Shown piece by piece: positions 46,567 through 56,935 of a stretch of 64,000 bases of DNA. The notes beneath the pieces are model-generated. The model was not told the origin of the DNA and made no database searches. It was given only the letters and a program-made list of their open reading frames with translations. The first letter of the stretch is position 1. Every line of letters starts with the position of its first letter. The stretch comes from Marinomonas spartinae (GTDB lineage: Bacteria; Pseudomonadota; Gammaproteobacteria; Pseudomonadales; Marinomonadaceae), in contig NZ_FLOB01000007.1 of the NCBI RefSeq assembly GCF_900089775.1, positions 62,001 through 126,000 of the forward strand. The letters run 5' to 3'. The position numbers and the translations under genes are program-made.

Positions 46567-47706
46567 TTAAAACCCCATTGCTTTTAGCTTTATAAGCGCC
46601 TGCTGGCTTGAGGATTCCACTGCACAGGTAGCAAATTCATCCCGTTCAACGTAATGCTTACGTAACCAGTCAAAAGTAGCCTTATCAGCATAGCGGCGAT
46701 AATTAAATCGTAAACGCGAATCATCCCTTGCCACGTCATAGATTGCATGAGCTGTGCGGGCCAGTAATTCCTCTTCCTCTAACTCTTCTTGTAACGACAA
46801 TGCACGAAGCCGACCAGGACTGATGGCATCTCTTAAGCTCACTTGTTTGTCGATATTGAAATACTGACAAAATGCTTGATAAACCATCCAAGTGCCTTTT
46901 TCACGCCCTTGCTTGCTATACCCCGCTATATGTGGCGTCGCAATGTCCACAATGGACAATGTCTCTAGGTCAAGCTCTGGCTCCCCTTGCCAAACATCCC
47001 AAACCAAATGCAAGTCGCCACGGCGCTCTTTATATAGCTCTCGCAACGCCGACTCATCGATCACACCACCACGACCGGCCGATATAATCGCAGTCCCCGC
47101 TTTTACTTGTTGCAATTGCCCCTTACCAATCATACCAATGGTTGGATAATCACCCTCTTTCGTCAGCGGTGCATGCAAAGAAATCACATCGCAAGCCATG
47201 ATCGATGCCAAGGAAACAAACGGCACTGAGTCCTTATTTTGACTTGCATATTCTGCCTGCTTGATTGGGTCATAAACGCACACATCACACCCTAGCGCTG
47301 CAAAACGATCAAATACTGTCTTGCCGACATTGCCGTAACCAATCACGCCTATTTTTTTATTCAACCACCTGAGGTTTTTTGTTAATGCCAAAAAACCTAA
47401 TCCACTAAAAACATAGTCCGCAACCGCATCGGCATTGCAACCAGGAGCACTACTAAAAGCAATGCCTTGCTCCGCCAAATACTCAGTATCAATGTGATCT
47501 ACACCAATAGTAGCACTTCCAACAAAGCGAACACGGGAGCCCTTTAACAGCTCAGACGACACCTTTGTTACAGAGCGCACTAATAAGACATCAGCATCCT
47601 TAACTTGTTCTTTAGTTAATGTACGACCATTAACCAATTCAACCTCACCGAAAGCTGAAAACAACTTGGTCACGTTGGGCATATTTTCATCGGCAATTAT
47701 TTTCAT
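46567..47706 (-). CDS. pdxB: Erythronate-4-phosphate dehydrogenase
   Basis: Second step of DXP-dependent pyridoxal phosphate synthesis; NAD-dependent 2-hydroxyacid dehydrogenase fold, 379 aa. The N-terminus MKIIADENMPNVTKLFSAFGEVELVNGR is the PdxB signature. The Rossmann motif IGYGNVGKTVF is near residue 122, catalytic Arg is in SAGRGGVIDE near 208, Glu in VWQGEPELD near 240 and His in TPHIAGYS near 258. The extra C-terminal dimerisation domain separates it from other dehydrogenases. It overlaps epmC by 20 bases. Confidence 0.96.
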   Translation of the reverse strand: MKIIADENMPNVTKLFSAFGEVELVNGRTLTKEQVKDADVLLVRSVTKVSSELLKGSRVRFVGSATIGVDHIDTEYLAEQGIAFSSAPGCNADAVADYVFSGLGFLALTKNLRWLNKKIGVIGYGNVGKTVFDRFAALGCDVCVYDPIKQAEYASQNKDSVPFVSLASIMACDVISLHAPLTKEGDYPTIGMIGKGQLQQVKAGTAIISAGRGGVIDESALRELYKERRGDLHLVWDVWQGEPELDLETLSIVDIATPHIAGYSKQGREKGTWMVYQAFCQYFNIDKQVSLRDAISPGRLRALSLQEELEEEELLARTAHAIYDVARDDSRLRFNYRRYADKATFDWLRKHYVERDEFATCAVESSSQQALIKLKAMGF

Positions 47707-48256
47707 ATTGCTGGTTCATGTACCTATTAAAGTCTGTATCTTGACAACGCATTGCCAACAAATACTGAGAAAAAGTGAAGGCTCGCTGAGGCAAGCCCGA
47801 CATTAGATAACGCTTTACTTGCTCATAAACAGCACGCTCAAAAACACTGGCGTCATACTCAGGCAGCGCCAAATTATCAACGCTCACACGAAACGTCATA
47901 CCCGCAGCCCAATGAAAAAGACACTCGACCGCTTGAGGTTTCACCTCTACGGTTTCAAAAAGTCGTTGCTGCTCTTCTGTACGTGTATCAGGCTCATACC
48001 AATACCCATAATCTTCGAGCTTACGCCGCTCTTCACCAGCAATACACCAATGACTGATCTCATGAAGCGCACTGGATGGATAATCTAGACGAAAGTACAA
48101 TAAAGCTGGATGCGTCTTTGTGGCTGGAACATATAAGGGCTCATCAGCACCACTTACAAGCAAAGTGTTAAAATTCGATTGAAAACAGGCATCAAATGCC
48201 TCAACCAGCTGTTTGGCCGTTAGCAAAAGCACCACTCCAGTAACTGACAATATCAA
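47687..48256 (-). CDS. epmC: Elongation factor P hydroxylase EpmC
   Basis: Hydroxylates the beta-lysyl-modified lysine of elongation factor P. A 189-residue protein with the HExxH-like iron site ALHEISHWCIAGEERR near residue 63, and the conserved EDYGYWYEPDTRTEEQQRLFE near 82. The usual start is unclear: the open frame begins about 15 residues before the family-like segment LTAKQLVEAFDACF, so a later non-ATG start is possible. It overlaps pdxB, so translation is coupled. Confidence 0.88.
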   Translation of the reverse strand: MILSVTGVVLLLTAKQLVEAFDACFQSNFNTLLVSGADEPLYVPATKTHPALLYFRLDYPSSALHEISHWCIAGEERRKLEDYGYWYEPDTRTEEQQRLFETVEVKPQAVECLFHWAAGMTFRVSVDNLALPEYDASVFERAVYEQVKRYLMSGLPQRAFTFSQYLLAMRCQDTDFNRYMNQQYENNCR

Positions 48257-48337
48257 AAGTGAAATTATTACACATTTACAATGTGTCGGCTATTTAGCAT
48301 TTGACGCTTATTCACAGAAAAGTACTAGTACAGCCCA

Positions 48338-48372
48338 AAAAAACGCCTCATTAGATATCACCCAATGAGGCG
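48338..48372 (-). terminator. gcvT terminator
   Basis: CGCCTCATT / AATGAGGCG stem with an 11-base loop and a run of Ts on the reverse strand. Confidence 0.9.
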
Positions 48373-48410
48373 CGTTGTGAATTTTGAATCAAGAACTTAA
48401 ATCAAAGAAC

Positions 48411-49511
48411 TTAACCTCTAAAGTAATGGGCAGGTACAAATGGCATTTTGGTTTGAATCAACGGAATGCTTTTACCCCGAACATTGGCAAACAAAGGTGT
48501 CTCATCCGTCAAGCTTTGTGTTTCAACATACGCCATGACAATAGGTTGCGACAGACTAGGTGAAAACCCCCCGCTGGTCACTGTACCTTTCACATCGCCA
48601 GCTTCATCAATGATCTCAACACCTTCACGAACTGGCGCCTTTCCATCCACCAAAAAGCCAACACGTTTGCGGTTTGGTTTGTTAGCGAATTCAGGCAAGA
48701 CCACATCAGCCCCAATAAAGCCCCCTTCACGCTCGCCCCCAAGACGACGAACGGGTTGAATCGCCCAGTTTAGTGACGCTTCAACGGGCGTTGTGCTGGT
48801 ATCGATATCATGACCATATAAGCACAATCCCGCTTCCAAACGCAGAGAGTCACGAGCCCCTAGGCCAATCCACTCCACTTCGGGCATATCAAGCAAGGCG
48901 TCCGTTAAAATTTGAGCATGCTCATTGGAAACGGATATTTCGTATCCGTCTTCGCCTGTATAACCAGAGCAACTTACCCATAACTCAATACCCTGCCATT
49001 CAAACTGAGTACTTTGCATAAACGTCATTTTAGCCGCATCAGGTACCAAGCGAGCAAATGCTTCACGAGCTTTTGGGCCTTGAATAGCCAATAAGGCTCG
49101 ATTATCAATCACTTCAACTTCGCAACCAACAAGCGACGCTTTCATATGAGCAATATCATTGTCTTTACAGGCCGCATTGACCACCACAAAAAGCGCCTCT
49201 CCCCAATTCGCAAACATGAGATCATCAGAAATAGCACCATTTTCAGTAGTAAATAGAGCGTAGCGTTGCATACCTTCTGGCAAACCTAAGACATCGACAG
49301 GGACAATTTTCTCAAAGGCATGTTTGACATTGACACCACGCAGCATCACTTGCCCCATGTGCGAAACATCAAACAAACCAGCATTTTCACGAACCCATAA
49401 ATGTTCTTTTTTAACACCTAGAGGATATTGAACAGGCATTTCATAGCCAGCAAACTCAACCATTCTGGCGCCTGCTGCAATATGCTGCTGATATAGAGGG
49501 GTACGTTTCAT
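48411..49511 (-). CDS. gcvT: Glycine cleavage system aminomethyltransferase (T-protein)
   Basis: Transfers the methylene carbon from lipoyl-H-protein to tetrahydrofolate; 366 aa. The N-terminus MKRTPLYQQHIAAGARMVEFAGYEMPVQYPLG is the GcvT start, ENAGLFDVSHMGQ near 46 and SCSGYTGEDGYEISV near 175 are folate-site blocks, and GLGARDSLRLEAGLCLYGHD near 213 is conserved. The ATG at 49511 is chosen for this reason; the open frame is 72 bases longer. It is divergent from glyA and lies on the other strand from gcvH and gcvP, unlike the single gcvTHP operon of E. coli. Confidence 0.96.
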   Translation of the reverse strand: MKRTPLYQQHIAAGARMVEFAGYEMPVQYPLGVKKEHLWVRENAGLFDVSHMGQVMLRGVNVKHAFEKIVPVDVLGLPEGMQRYALFTTENGAISDDLMFANWGEALFVVVNAACKDNDIAHMKASLVGCEVEVIDNRALLAIQGPKAREAFARLVPDAAKMTFMQSTQFEWQGIELWVSCSGYTGEDGYEISVSNEHAQILTDALLDMPEVEWIGLGARDSLRLEAGLCLYGHDIDTSTTPVEASLNWAIQPVRRLGGEREGGFIGADVVLPEFANKPNRKRVGFLVDGKAPVREGVEIIDEAGDVKGTVTSGGFSPSLSQPIVMAYVETQSLTDETPLFANVRGKSIPLIQTKMPFVPAHYFRG

Positions 49512-49544
49512 AAAACAAACCTTTCGATGATTTAGAGAATTTTT

Positions 49545-49560
49545 GTTTCCGATTGGAAAC
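49545..49560. promoter_or_regulatory. gcvT-side palindromic operator
   Basis: The 16-bp site GTTTCCGATTGGAAAC is a GTTTCC-N4-GGAAAC palindrome 34 bases before the gcvT start. The glyA-side site is its exact reverse complement. It is probably bound by one dimeric regulator, identity unknown. Confidence 0.7.
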
Positions 49561-49884
49561 AGATTATCTAAAAAAACACCCATTTTACAAGTGATGCGTA
49601 CAATTTAATCTAAACTAGAGATAATCCTGCTTCAGAAATCACCTATAGGATTAACCAAGTGGTCAGCATTTTTTGCTGATTTAAAATCTCTGACTTGCTT
49701 GTTTATTTCTTGTTTCCAATCGGAAACTTTTTCGCTATGATGATGCCAAGTTGACGCATAACAGTCGTTGATCGGCGCTCTTATAAAGATGATCTTTTTT
49801 CATCATCTTGGACGGCTCAGATGTTATCATTGGATAACGATTTATCGTATTGGACAGAAATGTTTATTTAAGAGGAATTACACC
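49561..49884. other. Rest of the gcvT-glyA intergenic region
   Basis: It carries the second operator and the promoter of glyA. The glycine-riboswitch pattern was searched for by eye and not seen. Confidence 0.5.
49712..49727. promoter_or_regulatory. glyA-side palindromic operator
   Basis: GTTTCCAATCGGAAAC is the exact reverse complement of the gcvT-side site, about 158 bases before the glyA start. The pair would allow joint control of the divergent genes. Confidence 0.7.
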
Positions 49885-51162
49885 ATGGCCAACACCGAAG
49901 CCTTTTTCAGCCAAACACTGGCTGAACGAGACCCAGAACTTTTCGCGACCATTGTTGAAGAACAGGATCGTCAAGAAACTGGCATCGAATTGATTGCTTC
50001 TGAAAACATCACCTCTAAAGCCGTTTTAGAAGCTCAAGGCTCTGTGCTAACAAACAAATACGCGGAAGGCTACCCACATCGTCGCTACTACGGTGGTTGT
50101 GAAGCGGTTGACGTTACTGAACAGCTTGCCATTGACCGTGCAAAGCAACTTTTTAATTGCGAATTTGCTAATGTTCAACCACACTCAGGTGCTCAAGCAA
50201 ACGGTGCGGTTATGCTTGCTCTACTTCAGCCAGGTGATACGATCCTAGGTATGTCTTTAGACGCTGGCGGTCACTTAACTCATGGCGCGCCACCAGCTCA
50301 ATCGGGCAAATGGTTCAACGCTGTTCAATATCAAGTGAACCCTGACACACTATTGATTGATTACGACGCGATTGAAGCACAAGCATTGGAATGCAAACCA
50401 AAAATGATCATTGCAGGTGGTTCTGCCATCCCTCGCGTGATCGATTTCAAACGCTTCCGTGAGATTGCTGACAAAGTTGGCGCTTACCTTTTTGTGGATA
50501 TGGCTCACATCGCTGGTCTAGTTGCAACAGGCGCTCATCCATCTCCACTTCCACACGCTCACGTTGTCACCACCACTACACACAAAACACTGCGTGGCCC
50601 ACGTGGCGGTATGATCCTGTCTAATGACCTTGATCTTGGCAAGAAAATCAATTCTGCGGTTTTCCCAGGCTACCAAGGCGGCCCATTGATGCATGTAATT
50701 GCAGGCAAAGCCGTCGCGTTTGGCGAAGCGCTAAAACCTGAATTCAAAACCTATATTGATCAAGTCGTTGCCAATGCGAAAGTATTAGCTGAAGTCATGA
50801 TGGAGCGTGGCTGTGATATTGTGACGGGTGGTACAGATAACCACTTGATGCTTGTTGATCTTCGTCCAAAAGGCCTAAAAGGCAACGTCGTCGATAAGGC
50901 TCTTGAGCGTGCGGGCATCACTTGTAACAAAAATGGCATTCCATTTGACACTGAAAAACCAATGATTACCTCTGGTATTCGTATTGGTACGCCAGCGGCC
51001 ACTTCTCGCGGCTTTGGTGAAGAAGAATTCCGTAAAGTAGGTCATTTAATCAGTGATGTTCTAGATGGCTTGGTTGAAAAACCCGAAGGCAATCCAGAAG
51101 TGGAAGCTCGCGTACTTGCAGAAGTAAAAGAACTTTGCAAGCGCTTCCCTCTTTATCGCTAA
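49885..51162 (+). CDS. glyA: Serine hydroxymethyltransferase
   Basis: PLP enzyme interconverting serine and glycine with tetrahydrofolate; 425 aa. The PLP-lysine motif is [15 protein letters not shown] near residue 226. [38 protein letters not shown] near 30-66 is the substrate-site block. The ATG at 49885 has AAGAGGAA before it and gives the family N-terminus, so the longer upstream frame is not used. It leads the unit glyA-gcvH-gcvP, with a terminator before gcvH. Confidence 0.97.
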   Translation: MANTEAFFSQTLAERDPELFATIVEEQDRQETGIELIASENITSKAVLEAQGSVLTNKYAEGYPHRRYYGGCEAVDVTEQLAIDRAKQLFNCEFANVQPHSGAQANGAVMLALLQPGDTILGMSLDAGGHLTHGAPPAQSGKWFNAVQYQVNPDTLLIDYDAIEAQALECKPKMIIAGGSAIPRVIDFKRFREIADKVGAYLFVDMAHIAGLVATGAHPSPLPHAHVVTTTTHKTLRGPRGGMILSNDLDLGKKINSAVFPGYQGGPLMHVIAGKAVAFGEALKPEFKTYIDQVVANAKVLAEVMMERGCDIVTGGTDNHLMLVDLRPKGLKGNVVDKALERAGITCNKNGIPFDTEKPMITSGIRIGTPAATSRGFGEEEFRKVGHLISDVLDGLVEKPEGNPEVEARVLAEVKELCKRFPLYR

Positions 51163-51170
51163 TCACAAAC

Positions 51171-51201
51171 AACCCGAGCCTGACATCTCGGGTTATTTTT
51201 T
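51171..51201 (+). terminator. glyA terminator
   Basis: AACCCGAG / CTCGGGTT stem with an 8-base loop, followed by ATTTTTT. gcvH starts 16 bases later, so it may have its own promoter or partial readthrough. Confidence 0.85.
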
Positions 51202-51216
51202 AAATGGGGCAAAGAT

Positions 51217-51600
51217 ATGAGCACTATTCCAGATAACCTAAAATACGCTGATTCTCATGAGTGGGTATTAGATAATGGTGACGGCACTGTGACCGTGGGC
51301 ATTACAGACCACGCACAAGACCTTTTAGGTGACGTGGTTTATGTTGAATTACCTGAAGTCGATACAGAAACCGTTGCAACCGAGCAATTCTCCTTGGTTG
51401 AATCAGTTAAAGCCGCTTCAGACATTTATGCACCGGTCACTGGTGTCATAGTCGAAATAAACGAAGCATTAGAAGACTCACCTGAGTTGATCAATGAATC
51501 GCCATACCAAGATGCATGGATTGCTAAAATCAAACTTGCTGAAGACGCAGACCTGAGCAAGTTAATGGATGCAGACGGTTACGCGTCCAGCATCGAATAA
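51217..51600 (+). CDS. gcvH: Glycine cleavage system H protein
   Basis: Lipoyl carrier protein of 127 aa. The lipoyl lysine is in LVESVKAASD near residue 63. YADSHEWVLDNGDGTVTVGITDHAQDLLGDVVYVELPEV is the family N-terminus and ESPYQDAWIAKI near 100 the end block. The length is like E. coli GcvH. It is followed, after a 97-base gap with a long inverted repeat, by gcvP. Confidence 0.97.
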   Translation: MSTIPDNLKYADSHEWVLDNGDGTVTVGITDHAQDLLGDVVYVELPEVDTETVATEQFSLVESVKAASDIYAPVTGVIVEINEALEDSPELINESPYQDAWIAKIKLAEDADLSKLMDADGYASSIE

Positions 51601-51610
51601 TCTGTTATCT

Positions 51611-51659
51611 GCTCTCTTACTGCTAGCACGTATTTTGCTGTTATATACAGTAAGAGAGC
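51611..51659. repeat. Inverted repeat between gcvH and gcvP
   Basis: A 12-bp perfect inverted repeat, GCTCTCTTACTG and CAGTAAGAGAGC, separated by 25 bases. No T-run follows it, so it may slow or process the gcvH-gcvP transcript rather than terminate it. Confidence 0.6.
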
Positions 51660-51697
51660 TCATCTCTTCTGCTTTATTTTAATAGGTGATTATTACC

Positions 51698-54562
51698 ATG
51701 ACCTCGTGCATCCGTGATTTGCAAAACAATGACGAATTTATCGCACGCCACATTGGCTCTGACATATCTGAACAGAGTCTGATGTTGCAGACAATTGGTG
51801 TCGACTCTTTAAATGCGTTGGTTGAAAAGACCATCCCCGAAGCGATTCGTCAAGCAAACCTTGACCTGTCTACCCAACCAGCCAGTGAAAGCGACGCACT
51901 AAAACAACTCAAAGCCATTGCTAACAAAAACACGGTGGCACGCTCCTTTATTGGCATGGGTTATCACGATACACATGTCCCTTCGCCTATTGTACGCAAT
52001 TTATTGGAAAACCCAGGCTGGTACACGGCTTATACCCCTTACCAACCAGAAATTTCGCAAGGCCGCTTGGAAGCGCTATTAAACTTTCAACAAGTGATCA
52101 TTGACTTAACCGGCATGGAAATCTCTAACGCTTCACTGTTAGACGAAGCCACCTCCGCCGCCGAAGCCATGACGCTCATGAAGCGCTCTAACCGCAAAAA
52201 AAGCAATACCTTGTTTGTTTCAGAGCAGCTACTGCCGCAAACCATTGATGTAGTAAAAACACGCGCCGAACTACTGGACATTGAAGTAGTTGTTGATAAT
52301 AACGATAACCTAGGCCATTACGATGTATTCGGTGCCATTTTCCAATACCCAGGCACCAATGGCGAGGTTATCGATCTAACCGATCTTATCGCTCAAGCGC
52401 ATAAGCAAAATGCATTGACCAGTGTTGCCGTCGATTTATTAGCCCTTGTGTTAATTAAATCCCCAGGCGATATGGGAGCGGATATTGTTTTCGGCAGTGC
52501 ACAGCGTTTTGGCGTACCAATGGGATTCGGTGGTCCTCATGCAGCATTTTTAGCGACCAAAGATGCGTTCAAACGCTCTATGCCAGGCCGTGTTATTGGC
52601 GTTTCTAAAGATAGCCATGGCAAACCAGCCCTTCGCATGGCCATGCAGACTCGCGAACAACACATTCGTCGCGAGAAAGCCACTTCCAACATTTGTACGG
52701 CTCAAGCACTACTCGCTATGATGGCTGGCTTTTACGCCGTTTACCACGGCCCTGCTGGTTTGAAGAAAATCGCTTCTCGCGTTGCCGCATTGACCCACTG
52801 CTTTGCAACAGCTTTGCAACAGAAAGGCTTTACGACCAATGCCAACTACTTTGATACCCTTGTTGTCGATACCCAAGACAAAACACAGAGTATTATTGAG
52901 GCCACTCAAGCTAAGCTGATCAACCTTTTTCAAGTGTCTGATCGTGCGTTGTCGATTTCTTTCAGCGAAACCACCACGACAGAAGATGTGATCGATCTAG
53001 CGGCGTGTTTTGGCATAACATTAAACCAAAACGATATCGACTCAAGTGCGGCAGGCGTTGGCTTTGATGAAAGTTTACTGCGCCAAGATGCCATCTTAAC
53101 GCACCCCGTCTTCAACTCCCATCACAGTGAAACCGAGTTGATGCGCTACCTACATCAACTTGAAGTCAAAGACATTGCTTTGAACCAAAGCATGATTCCA
53201 CTTGGCTCCTGTACCATGAAGTTAAACGCGGCATCAGAAATGATTCCCGTCACTTGGGCCGAGTTCGGCAGTATCCATCCATTTGCGCCGCAAAACCAAG
53301 CAGCGGGCTACCACGCCCTGTTGTCTGAGTTGATCGACATGTTAGCAAAAGCCACTGGTTACGATACGATTTCTCTTCAGCCGAATTCAGGTGCCCAAGG
53401 AGAATACGCAGGTCTGCTTGCTATCGACAAATACCATAAGTCACGTGGTGATCACACTCGAAATGTGTGCTTGATCCCAAGTTCTGCCCACGGTACAAAC
53501 CCTGCTTCTGCTGCTTTGGCTGGCATGAAAGTCGTGATTGTTAAATGTGATGAAAACGGCAACATCGACTTGGTCGACCTTGCCGCAAAAGCGGAAAAAC
53601 ACGCGGCGGAACTCAGCTGTATCATGGCAACCTACCCATCCACTCATGGCGTATTCGAAGAGCACATTCGCGAAGTATGTGAGGTTGTTCATAAATTCGG
53701 CGGCCAAGTATACATCGATGGCGCCAATTTGAACGCGCTTGTTGGTGTCGCTCCTCCGGGTGCATTTGGTGGCGATGTTTCCCACCTGAACCTACATAAA
53801 ACCTTCTGCATTCCACATGGCGGTGGCGGCCCAGGCATGGGGCCAATTGGTGTTAAATCACACCTTGCACCTTTCCTTCCTGGCCATAGTATTGAACCGG
53901 TTATGGGCATGGCCGAGCAACATGGTGCTGTCTCCGCAGCCCCATACGGTAGCGCAAGCATTCTTGTTATCACTTGGATGTACATCAAAATGATGGGAGA
54001 CAAAGGTCTACGTGATGCGACGTTTAATGCTATTTTGAACGCCAACTACATTGCTAAGCGTTTAGCCGATCATTACCCAGTGCTTTACACGGGGAAAAAT
54101 GGCACGGTTGCTCATGAATGCATTATCGACATTCGCCCAATCAAGGCTGAATCAGGCATTAGCGAAGAAGATATTGCCAAGCGATTGATGGACTTTGGTT
54201 TCCATGCTCCAACGATGTCTTTCCCTGTGGCTGGCACCCTTATGATTGAACCGACAGAATCCGAGTGCAAAGAAGAGCTTGATCGTTTCTGTGATGCCAT
54301 GATTCAAATTCGTAACGAGATCAGCAAAGTATTGGCGGGTGAATGGCCCCTAGCAGACAACCCATTAGTCAACGCTCCGCACACAGCAGACAGCCTATTG
54401 GATATGGAATGGAACCATGCGTACTCTCGAAAAGAAGCAGCATATCCATTACCTTGGATCAAAGGGCGCAAATATTGGCCGAGCGTTGGTCGTATCGACA
54501 ATGTTTACGGTGACCGCAACTTGTTCTGCGAATGCCCACCAATCGATAGCTACGAAAGCTAA
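51698..54562 (+). CDS. gcvP: Glycine dehydrogenase (decarboxylating), P-protein
   Basis: PLP enzyme that decarboxylates glycine and passes the aminomethyl group to H-protein; 954 aa, single-chain form. The PLP-lysine motif is [20 protein letters not shown] near residue 700. The N-terminal half has [63 protein letters not shown] near 500 is a second conserved site. The ATG at 51698 is preferred over a GTG 12 bases earlier because AGGTG is placed before it. A strong terminator follows. Confidence 0.97.
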   Translation: MTSCIRDLQNNDEFIARHIGSDISEQSLMLQTIGVDSLNALVEKTIPEAIRQANLDLSTQPASESDALKQLKAIANKNTVARSFIGMGYHDTHVPSPIVRNLLENPGWYTAYTPYQPEISQGRLEALLNFQQVIIDLTGMEISNASLLDEATSAAEAMTLMKRSNRKKSNTLFVSEQLLPQTIDVVKTRAELLDIEVVVDNNDNLGHYDVFGAIFQYPGTNGEVIDLTDLIAQAHKQNALTSVAVDLLALVLIKSPGDMGADIVFGSAQRFGVPMGFGGPHAAFLATKDAFKRSMPGRVIGVSKDSHGKPALRMAMQTREQHIRREKATSNICTAQALLAMMAGFYAVYHGPAGLKKIASRVAALTHCFATALQQKGFTTNANYFDTLVVDTQDKTQSIIEATQAKLINLFQVSDRALSISFSETTTTEDVIDLAACFGITLNQNDIDSSAAGVGFDESLLRQDAILTHPVFNSHHSETELMRYLHQLEVKDIALNQSMIPLGSCTMKLNAASEMIPVTWAEFGSIHPFAPQNQAAGYHALLSELIDMLAKATGYDTISLQPNSGAQGEYAGLLAIDKYHKSRGDHTRNVCLIPSSAHGTNPASAALAGMKVVIVKCDENGNIDLVDLAAKAEKHAAELSCIMATYPSTHGVFEEHIREVCEVVHKFGGQVYIDGANLNALVGVAPPGAFGGDVSHLNLHKTFCIPHGGGGPGMGPIGVKSHLAPFLPGHSIEPVMGMAEQHGAVSAAPYGSASILVITWMYIKMMGDKGLRDATFNAILNANYIAKRLADHYPVLYTGKNGTVAHECIIDIRPIKAESGISEEDIAKRLMDFGFHAPTMSFPVAGTLMIEPTESECKEELDRFCDAMIQIRNEISKVLAGEWPLADNPLVNAPHTADSLLDMEWNHAYSRKEAAYPLPWIKGRKYWPSVGRIDNVYGDRNLFCECPPIDSYES

Positions 54563-54586
54563 ACCAGCGTTTTAAAAGTAACACAC

Positions 54587-54621
54587 CCAAAAGGCAAGCC
54601 AGAAAACGGCTTGCCTTTTGG
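54587..54621 (+). terminator. gcvP/copD bidirectional terminator
   Basis: A perfect 14-bp stem CCAAAAGGCAAGCC / GGCTTGCCTTTTGG with a 7-base loop, between the convergent gcvP and copD genes. Confidence 0.9.
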
Positions 54622-54649
54622 ATTTTCATCCTCAAGCTAGGCACCAGTA

Positions 54650-55576
54650 TTAAAAATCACCCGCATGGGGATCTAACACACCAAAAATAGCGACAGCCAA
54701 AATCACCAAGATCCCAAAACCCAGTTCAAGCATGATTGCTTTTTTTAGTGAGGCAATGCCTCCTTGTCGAAGAGCAGATTGACCAAGCATTGGAGCCAAC
54801 ACCACCCTATTACGAATCGCCAATCCTATCATTAGTGCAACCAAGAGTATTTTGCCAGTCAACATGGCCTGATAGGTATTTTGCAAACCAAATGGCAAAT
54901 GCCCGAGAATCAATAATGTATTAATCATGCCAGAGCAAACAATAATACTAACAGATACCATACCAAGGCGAGAAAAACGCTGGACTGCCTTTATTAAAAA
55001 CAAAGAATTCTCTGTATCGCTAAGAACTTTAAAAACAAAATAAAGAGCAAATAAGCCGCCAACCCAAGAAGCTCCCGCAAAAACATGAAGAATATCTGAG
55101 AGCTGATGAACAACGCCTCGCCATCCCTCATTCATTTGAGCATGCCCTGTAAAAGAAAAACTCACCAAAATAAGCCCTCCCCCAAGTAACAACAGAAACA
55201 TTTTATATTTCTGCACCATCTTGGAGTTGGAGGCAAAAAAGTTGCTCAGCAGTAATATACATCCCCCTATCAGGCTAATTTGCCAAGCAAGGCCTGCTGA
55301 TGTTTCAGTCACTACAGGCCACCATAGCGAGCCAGAGAACACATCTGACCAGCCATCACCGATCATAGCAACATTAATAGGAAGGGTAAGTAAAACACAA
55401 ACAAACAACACCCAGACACAGGGAGTTATAAATTTAGAAATGGAAACCAGTAGCGTTTGAGCGACCTCTTTCTGGAGAAAAAGGATGGGATAAAAAAGCA
55501 TCCCCCAAAATAAAGAACCAACCGATTCCAGCAAGAAACGATTGGTTACCAATGCCAAATGAACCGTTAAATCCAC
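54650..55576 (-). CDS. copD: Copper resistance membrane protein CopD
   Basis: Inner-membrane protein (308 aa) of the CopD/PcoD family with about eight helices, thought to import copper handed over by CopC. MDLTVHLALVTNRFLLESVGSLFWGMLFYP starts the first helix. GHAQMNEGWRGVVHQLSDILHVFAGASWVGGLFALYFV near residues 160-200 contains conserved His and Trp residues, and the C-terminal helices lie at about 200-300. It starts 6 bases after the copC stop. Confidence 0.88.
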   Translation of the reverse strand: MDLTVHLALVTNRFLLESVGSLFWGMLFYPILFLQKEVAQTLLVSISKFITPCVWVLFVCVLLTLPINVAMIGDGWSDVFSGSLWWPVVTETSAGLAWQISLIGGCILLLSNFFASNSKMVQKYKMFLLLLGGGLILVSFSFTGHAQMNEGWRGVVHQLSDILHVFAGASWVGGLFALYFVFKVLSDTENSLFLIKAVQRFSRLGMVSVSIIVCSGMINTLLILGHLPFGLQNTYQAMLTGKILLVALMIGLAIRNRVVLAPMLGQSALRQGGIASLKKAIMLELGFGILVILAVAIFGVLDPHAGDF

Positions 55577-55582
55577 GCAGCT

Positions 55583-55948
55583 TTATTTCTTAATGACAAA
55601 AGTATAATGACCTTTTGTTTTATGGCCGTCTTTCGATAATGCGTGCCAATCTACTGTGTATTTGCCTTTAGCCAGCATATCAGGTAAAGGCACCACCATG
55701 GCTTTATCATCACTGCCGGACAACAATGCGTTCCCTGTTTTGATAGGCTGGTGATTCGCATTCATTAATTTTACACCCGTAAAATGAATATTAAGCCCTT
55801 CGCTAAATTTTAAGACTAGATTAGAAGGAGAGTTAACCGCAACACCATTTATCGCAGGAAAAGCAGATTTCAAATGAGCGTGCGCAAAAGCGGCACCAGA
55901 CATTGTAATTGCGGCGGTTGCCATCATACCTAAAAAGATTTTTTTCAT
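55583..55948 (-). CDS. copC: Periplasmic copper-binding protein CopC
   Basis: A 121-residue secreted protein. Residues 1-22 form a signal peptide ending in AFA, leaving mature HAHLKSAFPAINGV, whose N-terminal His residues are copper ligands. The beta-sandwich continues to HALSKDGHKTKGHYTFVIKK at the C-terminus, with the second copper-site residues (Asp and His). The ATG at 55948 is chosen because the signal peptide starts there. It is in one unit with copD. Confidence 0.93.
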   Translation of the reverse strand: MKKIFLGMMATAAITMSGAAFAHAHLKSAFPAINGVAVNSPSNLVLKFSEGLNIHFTGVKLMNANHQPIKTGNALLSGSDDKAMVVPLPDMLAKGKYTVDWHALSKDGHKTKGHYTFVIKK

Positions 55949-56379
55949 ACTTTTTATACTCGTTAAAAACAGAAGTTGAGAGAAGTGTAGCTCGATATAC
56001 AACAGCAAAGTAAGCATTTACTGTCTTACGAACGGGACTGGGTAATCAATCAGTTACACCCCCCAGCCTGACATCATTAACCCTAAATACGCTATCTGAC
56101 ATATAACCAACAATCACTTAATAATCGGAGGTTCGTTTTATGAAAGCAAAAACATTATGCCCCCAAAAAAAGTCATTTTTCAGTAAACAATAAGCAAGAT
56201 AGGGCATTTTTATGAAATCACCCTATAAATAGCGACATCATTCACCCTCTCTTTGAAATCATCTTAACTTGCAAAAGAACAGCCCTCCAAGACAACTCAA
56301 CAGGCTAGCAGAGGAACCGTGGGGGGGCATAAAATCACCTTTCATAGACGCGGATAAGATAAATAAATTATTTTATTTA
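55949..56379. other. Gap of about 430 bases with a possible short frame
   Basis: No gene was supported. A 17-codon frame at 56140-56193 (MKAKTLCPQKKSFFSKQ) has a good GGAGG 7 bases before its ATG, but is too short to call. A G-run (seven Gs) lies near 56325. Confidence 0.4.
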
Positions 56380-56784
56380 TTAAATTGTGATGGGAGAACT
56401 ACGTGATGTCACCCAACTTGGATCTTCGCCAAATCGGTTATCACCAATCGAGCCCTCTAAAGATAAAAGAAAGATCAGTAGAAGAGTACCAAATACAGGG
56501 ATTGCATTAAGCAAGATAAACCAACCAGAGCGATTTATATCGTGTAGACGGCGGATACTCACTCCTATGGTTGGCAATAAGGTCAAAAGATTAAATGCCA
56601 AAACAACCACTATAAATTGATCTACGGTAAACAATGATCTTGATAAGAAGGAGTGCAAAAAAAACAACAAAGCAAGCAATAGATTGAGCATCATATTACT
56701 CATCACAAAACACCAAAACTCTTTACGACACGAACGGCCTGAAAACACAGCATATTTCTTAAAGGCAACCAGATACCAACCCAT
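56380..56784 (-). CDS. DUF805 membrane protein
   Basis: A 134-residue membrane protein with four helices, of unknown function. KYAVFSGRSCRKEFWCFVMSNMMLNLLLALLFF near the N-terminus and PTIGVSIRRLHDINRSGWFILLNAIPVFGTLLLI near residues 72-105 are the hallmarks of DUF805. A paralogue lies at 62296-62562. It stands alone. Confidence 0.85.
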   Translation of the reverse strand: MGWYLVAFKKYAVFSGRSCRKEFWCFVMSNMMLNLLLALLFFLHSFLSRSLFTVDQFIVVVLAFNLLTLLPTIGVSIRRLHDINRSGWFILLNAIPVFGTLLLIFLLSLEGSIGDNRFGEDPSWVTSRSSPITI

Positions 56785-56935
56785 ATCTTTCCTTCTCTTT
56801 TCATTCAGTTAGCTGATAGATAAACGCTCTGTAAAGAATATAACAGCATGGAGTTAATCGCTAAAAAAATTGCGCATGACTAACAAGAAAAAAGAGAGAA
56901 AATTCAAAGGCTAGCCTAGAAAACCATAAAAAGCG

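Noticed and set aside
49561..49884. Glycine riboswitch between gcvT and glyA
   Set aside because: The conserved double aptamer pattern was not seen by eye on either strand; the palindromic operators explain the region better.
53441..53785. Reverse frames inside gcvP
   Set aside because: Shadow frames of a highly conserved gene.
56140..56193. 17-codon frame with a good ribosome site
   Set aside because: Too short and without homology seen; noted in the gap entry only.
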